A DNA stretch of 64,000 nucleotides. Origin: Uloborus plumipes. Lineage: Eukaryota; Arthropoda; Arachnida; Araneae; Uloboridae. Both the position numbers and the translations under genes were made by a program. The notes beneath the pieces are model-generated. The model saw only the letters and a program-made list of their open reading frames with translations, had not been told where the DNA came from and made no database searches. The DNA lies in NCBI GenBank assembly GCA_038373865.1, contig JAXGGA010005206.1, positions 1 through 64,000 of the forward strand, read 5' to 3'. Shown here piece by piece: positions 34,272 to 45,194 of the stretch (the stretch's first letter is position 1; every line of letters starts with the position of its first letter).

Positions 34272-36494
34272 GTATGTGAGCTGTTTAGGTTGGCTTATTT
34301 AGGCATATTACGCTACCGCTAAAAAGTAATAAACATTAAATGATCCATACTTGTTTTCAAATAGCATGACGCTATCACTTTAAATAGTATTTAGTTCAGT
34401 GTGGTATTGTGAATCAGGGCTCGCCAAAGCGGGCTGACTTTTTTCGGCTGTTTTTTAAGAAAAGGTTCGCCCTTAGTACATCAGCAATAAGGAACTTTTA
34501 ATGAGCTAATTCACTAAAGCTTAGAAAATTATGTTTCTTTGAATGGAATTATTTAAAAGTAATAGTAGCGATTAGCTGTTTACAGTGTTTTGTAGACAGC
34601 TTTGCATTGATTTATTTTGGATTTATAGATCCTTGTAATATTTAATTTAAAATTAGTTCTTTGCATTTTTTAATATCATTTTAATTAACTTTCTTGGACA
34701 CTATTGTCAAACTAAACTTTCAAAAAGCAAACATACTTACTTAATTATCAGGAAAACAAATTTTTCGGCCATCCTTTTTCACAGTTTTGAGTTCAACATG
34801 TATACTTCGCACAAAAACTTTCCCGTCTCTTCTGCAGCTGATGAGACTGCGGGGTCACACAACCGTGTTTTATGTTTTAGTTATTCATAAAAACTGAAGG
34901 TCACATTAAAATTAAGGTATTTCCTTGAGAAGTATTTCTTATTGCCCCAGGCTAAGAAGTTCAGCAACATATTACCATTAGCATATTTTGCTCATAAGGC
35001 AGCAAATTTGTTGTGTGATCAATTCCTATCCTTTTGTCATAAATAACGTAATTTACGTACGAAACTTCAGAAGCCAGTTATAATTAGCTAAATTTTAATT
35101 ATAAACTTATAAAATTAATTAAACAACATGCATGCTTCATTAACGCTTATAAATGTGCTTTTGTTGATAAACTGAAAAATTGCACACTTCGCACTTGCCT
35201 ATAAATCATTTCTAGAAGAAAACCCTCAATTTTCTACATCGTTTATTAATGTTTAATTGTAGCATACGTCAATCAACGTCAATGAAATTTACCCTGGTTC
35301 AGCGTTTCAGAAGTTCTTCAGCTTCATCTGTTCTTTTTTCACCACCTTTCATTCAATATTCATATGGAATTTTCAATAACCGGTAAGTTACCTCAACATA
35401 GCCTAAACTAAAGCAAAATTACCAGCACACTATAGCTGATCAGTGCGAAGCATTTGCACTTGACAGAAGGATTGCACAAACAAGTTTTTTTGCATTACCT
35501 TTGAAATTTGATGAAGTATTAAGGAAAAAACAACACCTTTGAGAAATAATATATTTAATGATGGAATAACCCATAAAAGCAATATTTTTCAACAATATTT
35601 ACATGCGTACGTTTTTACTCGGAGCTATGTTGAATAATGAATGTATTCAAAAATAAGTACATTTTACTTATTTTTGAGTACCCATTTTCAACAATATTCA
35701 TAGAAACAATTCTCACAAAATATCGTTTGCGAAAACATTAATGATCCTTAATTCCAATAAAGCAATATTTCAAAATGTTTCTACAGTATTTGTAGTAATT
35801 TTTATTGCTAAATGTCCCAACATTTTACTAATAGAAAAACAATGAAAAAAAATCTAAAAATAAACATTCAACTTTTTTCTTGTGATTAGATCATTTTCTA
35901 CTAAGACTATCAATTATTTATTCACACGTGCCCTGACAAATTCACTAAGAAGAAAACTTTTATTACACAAAATAAAAACGACAGCAGAGAAAACTTTGCC
36001 AGACTCGTGTGTGGGGAAAAAGAATAGTTGATTCAATTTAGTAAAAGCGCTTCCTAAAACGCAAGTTTGCTAGTCATTCATGTTAACTTTGATCCACGAT
36101 TTCCTGGGTGACTGTAAACGTATAAGAAAAGCGATGTGAAACATATTATTTCTATAAAAAAAAGTGCAACTTTGAGTCTGAAAAATTATTTTTTAATGCT
36201 CAAAAACTCCACACGCTACGTTCATAACGTCACAAAACTTTTATATCTCCTTATATTTCACATTTTATTAAAACGTAGGAGACGAGATATTGCAACAACT
36301 TCACAATCAGCATTGAATAGTATCTTCCGAGAAGTAACTTCAGAACTATTGGGTTATGCAATGAGCTGTTTGCAGTTTAGTCAACTTATTTTGTAATAAA
36401 ATAAAAAGTGGAAAAATTGATATTATAATATAGGCAGCAAAGTGCATCAATGGGCCTTTTAAAACTTCTTTCGAAATCGGAAATCTACAATATA
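34272..36494. other. No further clear feature (possible intron)
   Basis: AT-rich and repeat-poor. A weak first-exon candidate at 35282-35382 is listed separately. The 86-residue frame at 36136-36396 has no recognisable motif. Confidence 0.35.
35282..35382 (+). CDS. Weak candidate first coding exon
   Basis: From the ATG at 35282 the frame is open for 33 codons plus 2 bases, up to a strong donor, AACCG|GTAAGT, at 35383. The product starts MKFTLVQRFRSSSASSVLFS. It has no acidic residue and scattered arginines and serines, like a mitochondrial presequence. No promoter evidence or downstream partner exon was found, so this may well be chance. Confidence 0.15.
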
Positions 36495-36560
36495 CAGGGT
36501 GTTAATAAAGCCTTGCACTGAAAAAGAAAATTCATTTAAAGAAAATTTATGATAATACTA
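36495..36560 (+). mobile_element. Transposon end fragment (CAGGGTGTTAATAAAG)
   Basis: TA followed by CAGGGTGTTAATAAAGCC resembles the terminal repeat of several arthropod DNA transposons. No right end was found and the class is uncertain. Confidence 0.3.
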
Positions 36561-37512
36561 CTTCTGATTTAAACATGATTCTTTCTTATTTAAAAAATCT
36601 TTATGTCGAAGGGACTTTTTTTCACAACATTAACGCACTTCTCCGTATGAATCTTTAGCAGAGCTGCAAAGATTGAGACACTTTTCATCTTCCAACCAAG
36701 CTCTAACGCAAGCAACATTTACCTCCACGGGGTTTAGGGTTTCGTCTTAGCAATCCTAAAATGGGCAGAAATTGCCACATTAAGATTGTCAATATGTGGT
36801 AAACTCTAAGGTTCTGGGGGGAGGGGGGCAGTTGAATCTTAAAACCCTCCTAGCTGCCACCCAGGGTGGGTTTTTCACTGACTCTATTTGAAGTTTTGGA
36901 TGTTGGTTCCTTCTACACGAACTTAGCTAATACTGTACCAATGGGAGGAAAAAACTTTTATCGAGTTAAGGATAAAAAAAAAACTGGAATTATATAAATC
37001 AAACATAGCTTTTTTTTAGTGCAAAACTTTGTAAATACCAGCATAACAAAATATAAAATGGTCCAAAATAACCAAAATGATTCAAAGTTACCCGAAGTCA
37101 GTGAACAGAAAAAAAGCATAAAACTGATAAACCAGAGAAACATTTTTGAGACCAATGATTCGGATTTTGCTTTATAAGAAACGTGGAACGTTTTTCTCTC
37201 GTACAAAACAGCAAAAGAAACGTCCGGTTCTCCTGACCACAGCTGAAATTTCGTATCTGAACTGGAAAGTGCTACAAGCAAGGCCGAAGGATATTAACTG
37301 TACTCAATTCGCATAATAAAACCATTATGTAAGGGGAAGGATGATTCATATGTGCAATCTAATTTGCATGGGAGCTCATCAACCCCTCGTCTTCTATTCT
37401 TTCTTTTTGAATGTTTCCATATCAGATGAAATTCAGGCACTTCACTAGTAAGTATTTTTTGCATGGCTCCACCACTTTTTTGTTAGAAACCAAGCTGTGA
37501 GAAGAAGTGAAG
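36561..37512. other. No supported gene
   Basis: A 107-residue minus frame (36958-37281) is hydrophobic and rich in F and L, with no recognised motif. A GC-richer patch occurs near 36790-36880. No splice-bounded exon was noticed. Confidence 0.35.
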
Positions 37513-37875
37513 ACATACCAGTGAATGAACACTTAAGCAAATTTTCAATTTCAAAAATTCATAGAGGCGGAAAAAATAGTGGCATATACCACATGACAAT
37601 AAAAACACTTTAGATAATATACGCAGTATTTAAAAAAAGTTGGGAGAGCTTTTATGGTTCTGCGTCAGGTTTTATGGAGCGTTAAAACGAAAAAAAGTAC
37701 TCAGACCCAGTGAATGAACACCCATACCAGGGTACAAATGCAGCATTTTCTAGATATTTTCTTTCGGTAAATGCGTAAAAAAGAGTTAGTTCTGTTAATT
37801 CATCTAAGAAATTCTTTTTCAAAACCTTTTTTTTAAGGAAAAATACGAGGTGTTCATTCACTGGTCGGTGTACCC
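37513..37875. mobile_element. Possible MITE with ACCAGTGAATGAACAC ends
   Basis: ACATACCAGTGAATGAACAC at 37513-37532 is mirrored by GTGTTCATTCACTGGTCGGT at 37850-37869. A third, direct copy (CCCAGTGAATGAACACC) lies inside at 37706-37722. There is no coding capacity. Target duplication not resolved. Confidence 0.45.
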
Positions 37876-38384
37876 CAATTAGATTTTAGACAACATATTG
37901 TTAGGAAGTTAGCTTTAATAGCTTCATTCCAAACGACCATTAAAAAGAAATCATATAGGGCACTTAATTGAAAAAAGTGTGTTGTAGAAAATGACTAATT
38001 ACAAATAAGCACTAAGGAGCTAGAAAATTAAAAAAAAAAGTAATAATGAAAACAAAAAATGCGTCACTATTTGCATCAAACCCTGATTTTTCTAATTTGT
38101 CGAGAAGTATCGAAACACTTGCTCTATTTTGCAAACAAGTAAGCTAAATGATTGTTGCAAAACTTTCTTTAAACAAATCATACAAATTTATTACTAAAAA
38201 TGCTAGAGAAAAAAGGAGCGAACTGTTTTGGAAAGTAATACTCTGCCATAGTTACTCTATTATAGTTGGATTAGTTTCGAAACACATTAATCATTATTGC
38301 GTTCCATTTCTTTTCTATTTTAAGACTAAGTTATAAAAGTTCTAGACCCTAGTGTATCAAAATTTTGTGAGCGTTTTGTTCCTC
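37876..38384. other. No supported feature
   Basis: AT-rich; nothing recognised. Confidence 0.4.
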
Positions 38385-38466
38385 ATTGACGTCATACTAT
38401 ATAAGTCTCAGTGCAAAAAACTCTTTGTGTACTGAGAAAGGTTATTGGAGAAGCTATGACGTCAAT
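38385..38466. repeat. Imperfect hairpin with two CRE sites and a TATA motif
   Basis: ATTGACGTCATA at the left and TATGACGTCAAT at the right are the ends of an 82-bp imperfect inverted repeat. Each contains a full cAMP-response element, TGACGTCA (38387-38394 and 38457-38464). A TATATAA motif lies at 38398-38404. It could be a tiny MITE or a promoter-like element. No transcript evidence is visible. Confidence 0.45.
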
Positions 38467-39714
38467 CTGAAGCAAAATGTTTGCTGAATTTTCATAAAAT
38501 GACAATAGTTGAATGTTTCACATTACAAAAACCAACGTTTAAACCTAAAAGCTAGCAAATTAGTCTTTCACTATAAATTCGTGCCTTCTTTATTGGGAGA
38601 CATAGATCGTGACGTGGATAAATTAATTGTTTCAAGGTTTCGACGTAGCAGTCATGTGAAATTTTAACAAATATAGATCTTTTGTGTAATGCAATACTGA
38701 AACTATGTAGAGATCATGATTGTTGTAATTTTCTCATTCTTTCTATTTCTCCTCTCCCCTCCTCCTTTTTTTTAAGGATGCAAAAAATTCAAAAAAGATG
38801 GCGAGATTTTACTACAACGCATTTAGTGTTGTTAAAGATTTACGTTTTCGGAATAAACGTTGCTTAGAGGAATACTCATTCACCAATTGCTAGGTTAAAT
38901 CTTTGTATATTTCTCAAATACATCTATTGCATTTTAATCGTCCTAGATCGTTAGGAGTTTTCAATATTTAAAAAAAAAATGAAAAATGAATTTTCCTTGT
39001 AAATAACAACGTATGTCGCAGTAAGAAGCAAAGTAGTATAAGTGTCAAAATTTGAAATTTGGAGCTAACAAGTTAAAATGGTGGCAGAACTTCGCTTCTG
39101 CTTTGGGCGCGAGATAGTACTGGTAACCCTGGTAGTTTCTGTTAAACTGAATGATCTGGGAAAAACTTTCTGTAAAAGTCTACCAAGGATCTGAACTGTA
39201 ATCGCACTTTACTTAAAACTTTCTCTTTACATTCTGTAACTCTTCGCTGCCTCATATTTAAAAATATAAAACGAAATTTTAATTTCAACTCCTTGACGTA
39301 CAATGATGAATGTGACTAGTCATTCATGTTATGGGGCACTGTAGACTTTGACAAGCTCAAAATTATTATTTTTAAATGTTGTTTAGATGTTCTTTCTTAG
39401 CACCAAACTTATCTCAATAAAACTCCAAAAACAAAGCTTTGTTTTCTCGTCTTTCACGTAAATGTTCATTTGAGCGAAAATAAATGGGATTCTTCTCTTG
39501 CATCAAGCTATATTAAATTTGTGTGTCAAGGGGCTAAATAGAAGCTAGCAAATTATAATTCCTTTAAAATCAATGTTATAAACTCTTTGCATAAGAAACA
39601 AGGAATTTTATTTTGAAGGACAGTACTTTTTTTGAATGAATAACAACAGTGTTTTTGAATATTATAAAAGCTAAATCAGTAATTAGATAAACATAAAAAA
39701 GAAGGAAAAAAAAG
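38467..39714. other. No supported feature
   Basis: AT-rich; nothing recognised on either strand. Confidence 0.4.
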
Positions 39715-39722
39715 CTAAAAAC

Positions 39723-40460
39723 TAGAGATGCACCGATTAATCGGCAGTACCGATTAATCGGCCATAATCGGCTACTTTGCCGATTATTAAAAATCGTCAA
39801 AATTGGGCCGATTAATCGGCCAAAAAATATTTTTCATATATTATTCTTTAAAGTATACCTTCACTAAGGAACTATGATGAATAATTTTATTAACAATAAT
39901 AATAATCCTCACAGTTGATATAAAGTATTTTTTAACTAATTCTCCTACTTTGAATAAATATGCATAGACAATGTTGCAACACTTTTCACGTGACGATAGT
40001 TTTCACCTTAGCACAGTGTTTTTAGATAACTTCTAATTTTCAAAGAATAAAAGTATTAAATTAAATTGCTATTAATTATTAAAAAATATGAATTAAAAGT
40101 ACTCCTAAATTGGAGTGATCGCCGCAGACTCCCCCTCCGCCTTTTTTTTTTTTTTGAATTTTTATGTCCAATTATCATAACTAACAGTGTGTTAATAATA
40201 TTATTAACAACATGATACAATATTGAAATTATTATGTAAAAACTAGGAAGATGGAAAAAAAATCTGCTTTTAGAAATAAATTACTTACTATTTCTACACT
40301 TGGAATTGTGTAATAGAAAAAAAAACAGTGTTGATAAAATTGGTTGTAGAAAAACAATCATCATTGTCATTAATCGGCTCAACCGATTAATCGGCCGATT
40401 ATCAACAGCCGATTAATCGGTAATCGGTAATCGGCCAATTTGCTTATCGGTGCATCCCTG
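39723..40460 (+). mobile_element. hAT MITE with GATTAATCGG repeats (738 bp)
   Basis: The left end TAGAGATGCACCGATTAATC and the right end (opposite strand CAGGGATGCACCGATAAGC) are hAT-type inverted repeats. An exact 8-bp duplication, CTAAAAAC, flanks the element (39715-39722 and 40461-40468). Multiple CCGATTAATCGG palindromes are clustered at both ends. There is no transposase frame. Confidence 0.93.
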
Positions 40461-40468
40461 CTAAAAAC

Positions 40469-41075
40469 ACTGTTGAATATTAATATAGAAAAATAAATTT
40501 GAACATGTTTATTAGTTTTCATATCGCTATATAAATGTTTTTTTCATATTATCCAGCTAAAATAGGCAAAATATCACATGCTCTGCAGAGTTTTCTTTAC
40601 TATCGAAGGTCCCATGTATCCTCAACACAAGCACGTCCGAGACAGTCATTGATGATCCCAATGAATGTTTTTTACTAATTGTTTATTCATGACTAAGAAA
40701 GAAACAGAATCACACGACTCTGTTTCAAATAGTTATTATGTAACAGGCAAGCGACTTTTACTTTACTATTTTATTAAGTATTCTTTCAGTTTAATTTGAC
40801 ATTTAAATGTTTCTATTTAATAGCTAGACTAATGACGTAACAGTAACGTATTCGGCTGCGAATCAGAGTCATGGGTCGAATTCGTGAGTGGAATCGCTCT
40901 TTCGAGAAATGGAAAGATCAAGTGATTATTTTATTACTTTGAATCACACTCACCAAGTTGTCTTACCACTTGACTCCTATTGAATAACACAGTGTGATAT
41001 AAAATTAACCAAACGCTTTAGTTATAGTATAAAAAAAGCATGGCAATGTGTTTAAAAGCTAATATTTACTCAAAA
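40469..41075. other. No supported feature
   Basis: AT-rich. A B-box-like GGGTCGAATTC occurs near 40873, but no tRNA fold could be drawn around it. Confidence 0.35.
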
Positions 41076-41611
41076 CTAGCTTATTACCCGGCGTTGCCCG
41101 GGTGTTTATTAATACAACATAGCTCTAAAAAATTAATTGAATAAATTATATCCACATGAGCTGTAAATATATGTTGGAGCCTCTAATTTTTCTGCATCAT
41201 ACAATATTTGTGCCAATGTTCTAAGGTAATTGGAACATGAATTATAATTGTTTTTAACTTATTTCATGCTGAAATGAAATAGATGAGCCTTAAATTGGTA
41301 ATTCTTCGTTAATCGTAATCTTTGTTGGAAAATTTTTTTATTTGAATGTGTTGAGTTTTATCAATTTGTGTGCTTAAAGACTTATTTCTATTACGCTATC
41401 CATTCAAAATTGAAAGAAAATGGCCATTCTGAGACAAAAAAAGTTTATTTTTGAACTTTTTGGATTTTTAAAAAAATTCAAAACCTCGCCTATGAGAATT
41501 TTAGTGCATCAAGGAACCTCTGTGCCGAGTTTAATGAAAATCCGACGAAAACTGGATTTGTATAAGGAACAAACATACAAATATACATACATCCATTTTT
41601 ATACATATAGA
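41076..41611 (-). mobile_element. Non-autonomous Helitron, second family (536 bp)
   Basis: On the minus strand it starts A|TCTATATGTATAAAAATGG at 41611 and ends CCCGGGCAACGCCGGGTAAT followed by AAGCTAG|T at 41076. The ends match the family of the element at 25169-26160, and it too inserted between A and T. The 69-residue plus frame inside is not meaningful. Confidence 0.88.
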
Positions 41612-41632
41612 TGGGATCCATTTAACTAAATA

Positions 41633-42119
41633 CAGTAACCCCTCGTTATATCGCGCTTATCGGAAAACAACAAAAAAAGCGCGATCCCAAGTAGCATCAA
41701 CTCATCGGATTTTGCTCGGCCGATCAACAAACTCCTCGTAAACTGATCCTGTAACGCACGATGACATCGTTCCGATCAGTATCCGAGCACGGTTTTCGAT
41801 GAGCTAATTTTCATCGGAAAGCGATATCCTTCCGATCAACTTTCCCGCTGAAAATAAGATGAGCTATATTCCATCGGAAAACGATATCCTTCCGATCAAG
41901 TTTCCCGATGAAATTTCTCGGCACGGGACTGTTCTGCTCGTAAATTGCTCCAAATCTCATCGTATTCTCATCGAATTTTGCTGCTCGGATTCTGCTCTGC
42001 AGATGAGACATATTGGATCATCGGCCGATGAGAATTTCATCGGGTCTCGATGAATGGCCGATCATCGGCCGATGAGATGATGCTGCTAGGGATATATCCG
42101 AAAGCGGGATATAACTGAC
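41633..42119. mobile_element. pogo-like remnant interrupted by a MITE
   Basis: TA then CAGTAACCCCTCGTTATATC is a pogo/Tigger-type terminus. The sequence continues into AAGCGCGAT, is interrupted by the MITE 41686-42091, and resumes as ATATCCGAAAGCGGGATATA. No clear right end was found. Confidence 0.4.
41686..42091 (+). mobile_element. CATCGGCCGATGA-type MITE, copy 3
   Basis: A 406-bp copy nearly identical to 21278-21683, running from CCCAAGTAGCATCAACTCAT to ATGATGCTGCTAGGG with AT on both flanks (41684-41685 and 42092-42093). Confidence 0.87.
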
Positions 42120-42507
42120 GAAATTTCCTTCCGAAATTTTTTCACACGAAATTTCCTCCTCGTATATGCAAGAAAACTCCAATTTGAGTAGGGGAGAGGG
42201 GGGCACATGTGAACAAACGATATTTTGCCCAGTTAACATGTAGAGAAAAATCTGGAAAAAAAAAAAATGTAGATGGTAACTTAAGGGAGGGGGGTACTAT
42301 ATCCTGCCTGAAATTTCAAAGATCTAAACCATTTTGTTTTTCAGTTAGCATAAGATCTTATGTTTTGGAAGGTGCCAATATACTTTTATGTTCACGGAGT
42401 AAAAACACATCCGAAACTATTTTTTTAAATTTGATCCACAATGCAACATTGTGACGTTTTCGGCACATTCGTATCTACCGGCAGCAGTAAGTCTTAAACT
42501 CTTTGTG

Positions 42508-42537
42508 CCCCGACGGGACTTAGAAGTCCCGTCGGGG
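42508..42537. repeat. Perfect 14-bp hairpin, GC-rich
   Basis: CCCCGACGGGACTT and AAGTCCCGTCGGGG pair perfectly around a 2-base AG. This is very stable and stands out in AT-rich DNA. No run of T follows, so a bacterial-type terminator is not implied. Confidence 0.85.
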
Positions 42538-42657
42538 GCCTTATATCCCCAAAAATGACATATTTTTTGACATATTTTCTACTAGCATAATGTAAGGGAA
42601 ATCGAATTCGAAAACATTTTTGTTTAGTTTTCCTAATATTCGTATTTTGAGGACTAT

Positions 42658-42763
42658 CCCAGGTAGCAAATAACCTTTAAACGTTTTATAAACGTTTTTA
42701 AGCGGTTGTTACAACGTTAATAACCATTTTACAACCTTTAAAAAACAAAGTGTGCTACTTGGG
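42658..42763. mobile_element. 106-bp MITE with CCCARGTAGCA ends
   Basis: CCCAGGTAGCA and TGCTACTTGGG are inverted ends with AT on both flanks. The terminal motif matches the end CCCAAGTAGCA of the 406-bp MITE family, and the interior is unrelated (repeated AACGTTTT, AACGTT, ACAACCTTTA). Confidence 0.7.
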
Positions 42764-43347
42764 ATAAGACGTATGTTTTTTTTATATAAACATTTCATTC
42801 TGTTTTGTTAACCTCAGTTCAGAAATGTCATAGGCACACCTTACGTTGCATATACATTTTTTTAATTGAGAAGATTATCACTAAATCGATCATTACTTTT
42901 TCTCTGCGTTACTTTCATTAATTTTCCAATGTGAAACATGCACAACGCATATAATATTTAATGTGTTCATTATTTTGACGCAGAAACCCGTCACAAAGTC
43001 ATTGATTTTTCTTTGGAATTTTTAAGCATTAACTACTTTCCCATTTCGGGTTGTTCTCGAAGTATGACTTCCGCATGTAATCTAAATCCCGCTGATCGTT
43101 TTAATGAGTTAACTTTATTTGAGGCTTTTCTGGGAAATTTATCTGATGCTGTGACATCACGTAATGGATTCAGCGTCTCATTAATAAACCGCGGGGATAT
43201 GTTTTATCACGGAATCTGTGTTTGCATGTGCGGAGCATGAAAATATCAATCAATCGGGGCTCTAGGCTCTTGTGAAAGACTGAATTCGTTTCCACATCAA
43301 AAGATTTAATTAAGATATTACATTTGAGTTATATCAATGATTCGTAA
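42764..43347. other. No supported feature
   Basis: The 75-residue frame at 43013-43240 is less AT-biased, but no motif or splice sites support it. Confidence 0.35.
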
Positions 43348-43355
43348 ACTTAGAG

Positions 43356-44342
43356 CAGAGTTTTCAATATTTTTCGGCTTGTGGCCCCCTTATAGATACC
43401 AAATTTTGAAATCATATAAAGTCTAAATTTTTACCTTTTCATATCAAAGGAAAACAGTTTATACTTTTTAGTCGAAGAGTCATTTCGTAAAAATGATATT
43501 TATATTTTATAATTTAAAAAAATATTTCTTTATAGCAAACATTCTAGCACAAGTTTCAATACAATAGCATAAAAACGGGATAATATTTATCTCAAAGCTG
43601 AGTCATAACATTTTCTCTGAATTTTTTAAGCGTCCAATTAGGACAAGTACAAATATATCTGTTTATTAGAATTTTTTTTTTATAAAAAAACTAGAAAAGT
43701 TTGAAAACTTTCTGACTATTTTCAAATCGAAAAGCAAAAAAATTCATAAGAAACAAAACATTTTGTTCGTCAATCATTACAGGAAAAATCAAGTTAAAAC
43801 TGGAAATATTAAAAAGTGAGAACTTAAAAAAATATATTTACAGATGTAAAATAATTATTTACCGGCTTTTTTTGAGAGAAAAATAATGTTCTTTTAGTGG
43901 CAACTTATCATGTATGGAGGCCCGTTGCAATGAATTTGGGGGAGGGGGGGGATTTGTCTAATAAACAAAGCAAAACATTTATCATATGTTTTTGTATACC
44001 TTCAAGACCCATGTGGTTTGGGGGGACCCCACAACTGTGACATGGCGAAAAAAATCAGTCACTGTGCACTTTACAATTTCAAAGTTAGTTCCATTAAACT
44101 GTATAAGTCCTAGAGAAAAATGACTCTAAAAATCTATTCAAAACCACTACACTGCTATAGATTTGGTCAAAATTAATAGAATGATTTCCTCGTTGGTATT
44201 TATACAGTCATGTGAAAGATTTTAACCAGTTTCAAACTATGCGATATGGCCTCCTCATAAGGCTGATGGCTCCCCAACTTTCTTATTTTTTCCCATAGTC
44301 AACCAAATTTCTTCTGTGGGCCCCACTCGTTGAGACACTGTG
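43356..44342 (+). mobile_element. Probable hAT element (987 bp), degenerate
   Basis: The left end CAGAGTTTTCAATATT continues to CTTGTGGCCCCC. The right end, on the opposite strand, is CACAGTGTCTCAACGAGTGG followed by GGCCC. Flanks ACTTAGAG (43348-43355) and ACCTAGAG (44343-44350) match at 7 of 8 positions. No transposase frame. Confidence 0.55.
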
Positions 44343-44350
44343 ACCTAGAG

Positions 44351-44910
44351 GACGAATGAAAGCAAATTTTAAAAATCGTGGGGAAATGAAAAATATTACC
44401 TATAATAAAATTTGCTGAAGCTCGAAAATAATCTTTTTGTCTTTTCAAAGCAACTTTTAAAATTGAAAGTGAGAAAGAGGTAAATTTTACAACATGATTG
44501 CGTGCCAGAAGAGAAACCTTTATTTATTTTCCTCCATTTGCAATGATTTGTCTTATATCTAATCATTTATTTATTCAGCAGTAAGAAAATATGAAGACGG
44601 GCTATGCTAAAACCTTTATGTACGAGTATAAAACCTTAAATTGCGTGGCGAAACACAATAAGTTACATGCAAAATACCGACATCATCCAGAGACTGTAGT
44701 TTCGTGCTTGTTAAGGACTCATCAGTCAGGAATAATCAGTAACTGAGCTGGTGTTATATGCTCTTTCATTGATGCTGAAATTACCAGTAAACTGGTAGCT
44801 AAAAAAAAGCTAGCGAGAGTCCGCAAGCAATGATTCGGTTCAAATCTTCAGTTGGAGGTAAAACCTTAGGTAGCAAGAAAACTTAGCAGTAATTATACCG
44901 CACCTAAAGC
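44351..44910. other. No supported feature
   Basis: AT-rich; nothing recognised. Confidence 0.4.
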
Positions 44911-45194
44911 CAAAGGCGGACCCAGAAGTTTTCCAAGGGAGTGGTGATTGATTTTATTTCTTTCTTTTTACTATGTATTCTGGTTTATAAATATTGATCA
45001 CATAGGTTTCGTACTTCAATTTCGAAACATTTTCGGGGGAGAGCTCAAACTTCCTTCCTTCAGCATCTTTAAAACTCGTCTAATTTTTTTTTTTTTTTAT
45101 GTTTGAACATCAGTGTTAAAAATGTACTGATGGAAGGCCTCAAGGGAGGGGCGATCGCCCCATCGCCCCTCCCTTGTATTCGACCTTGCCTTAA
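44911..45194 (+). mobile_element. AAGGCGGA...CCCTCCCTTG repeat, copy A
   Basis: It begins CAAAGGCGGACCCAGAAG and ends near CGCCCCTCCCTTGTATTCGA. It shares the two GC-rich ends and the internal TACTTCAATTTCGAAA block with copy B (50186-50464). Internal palindrome GGGGCGATCGCCCC at about 45148-45161. It is probably a non-autonomous DNA element. Target duplication not resolved. Confidence 0.6.

Noticed and set aside
40845..40900. tRNA gene around GGGTCGAATTC
   Set aside because: No acceptor stem or anticodon arm could be drawn; at most a decayed B box.
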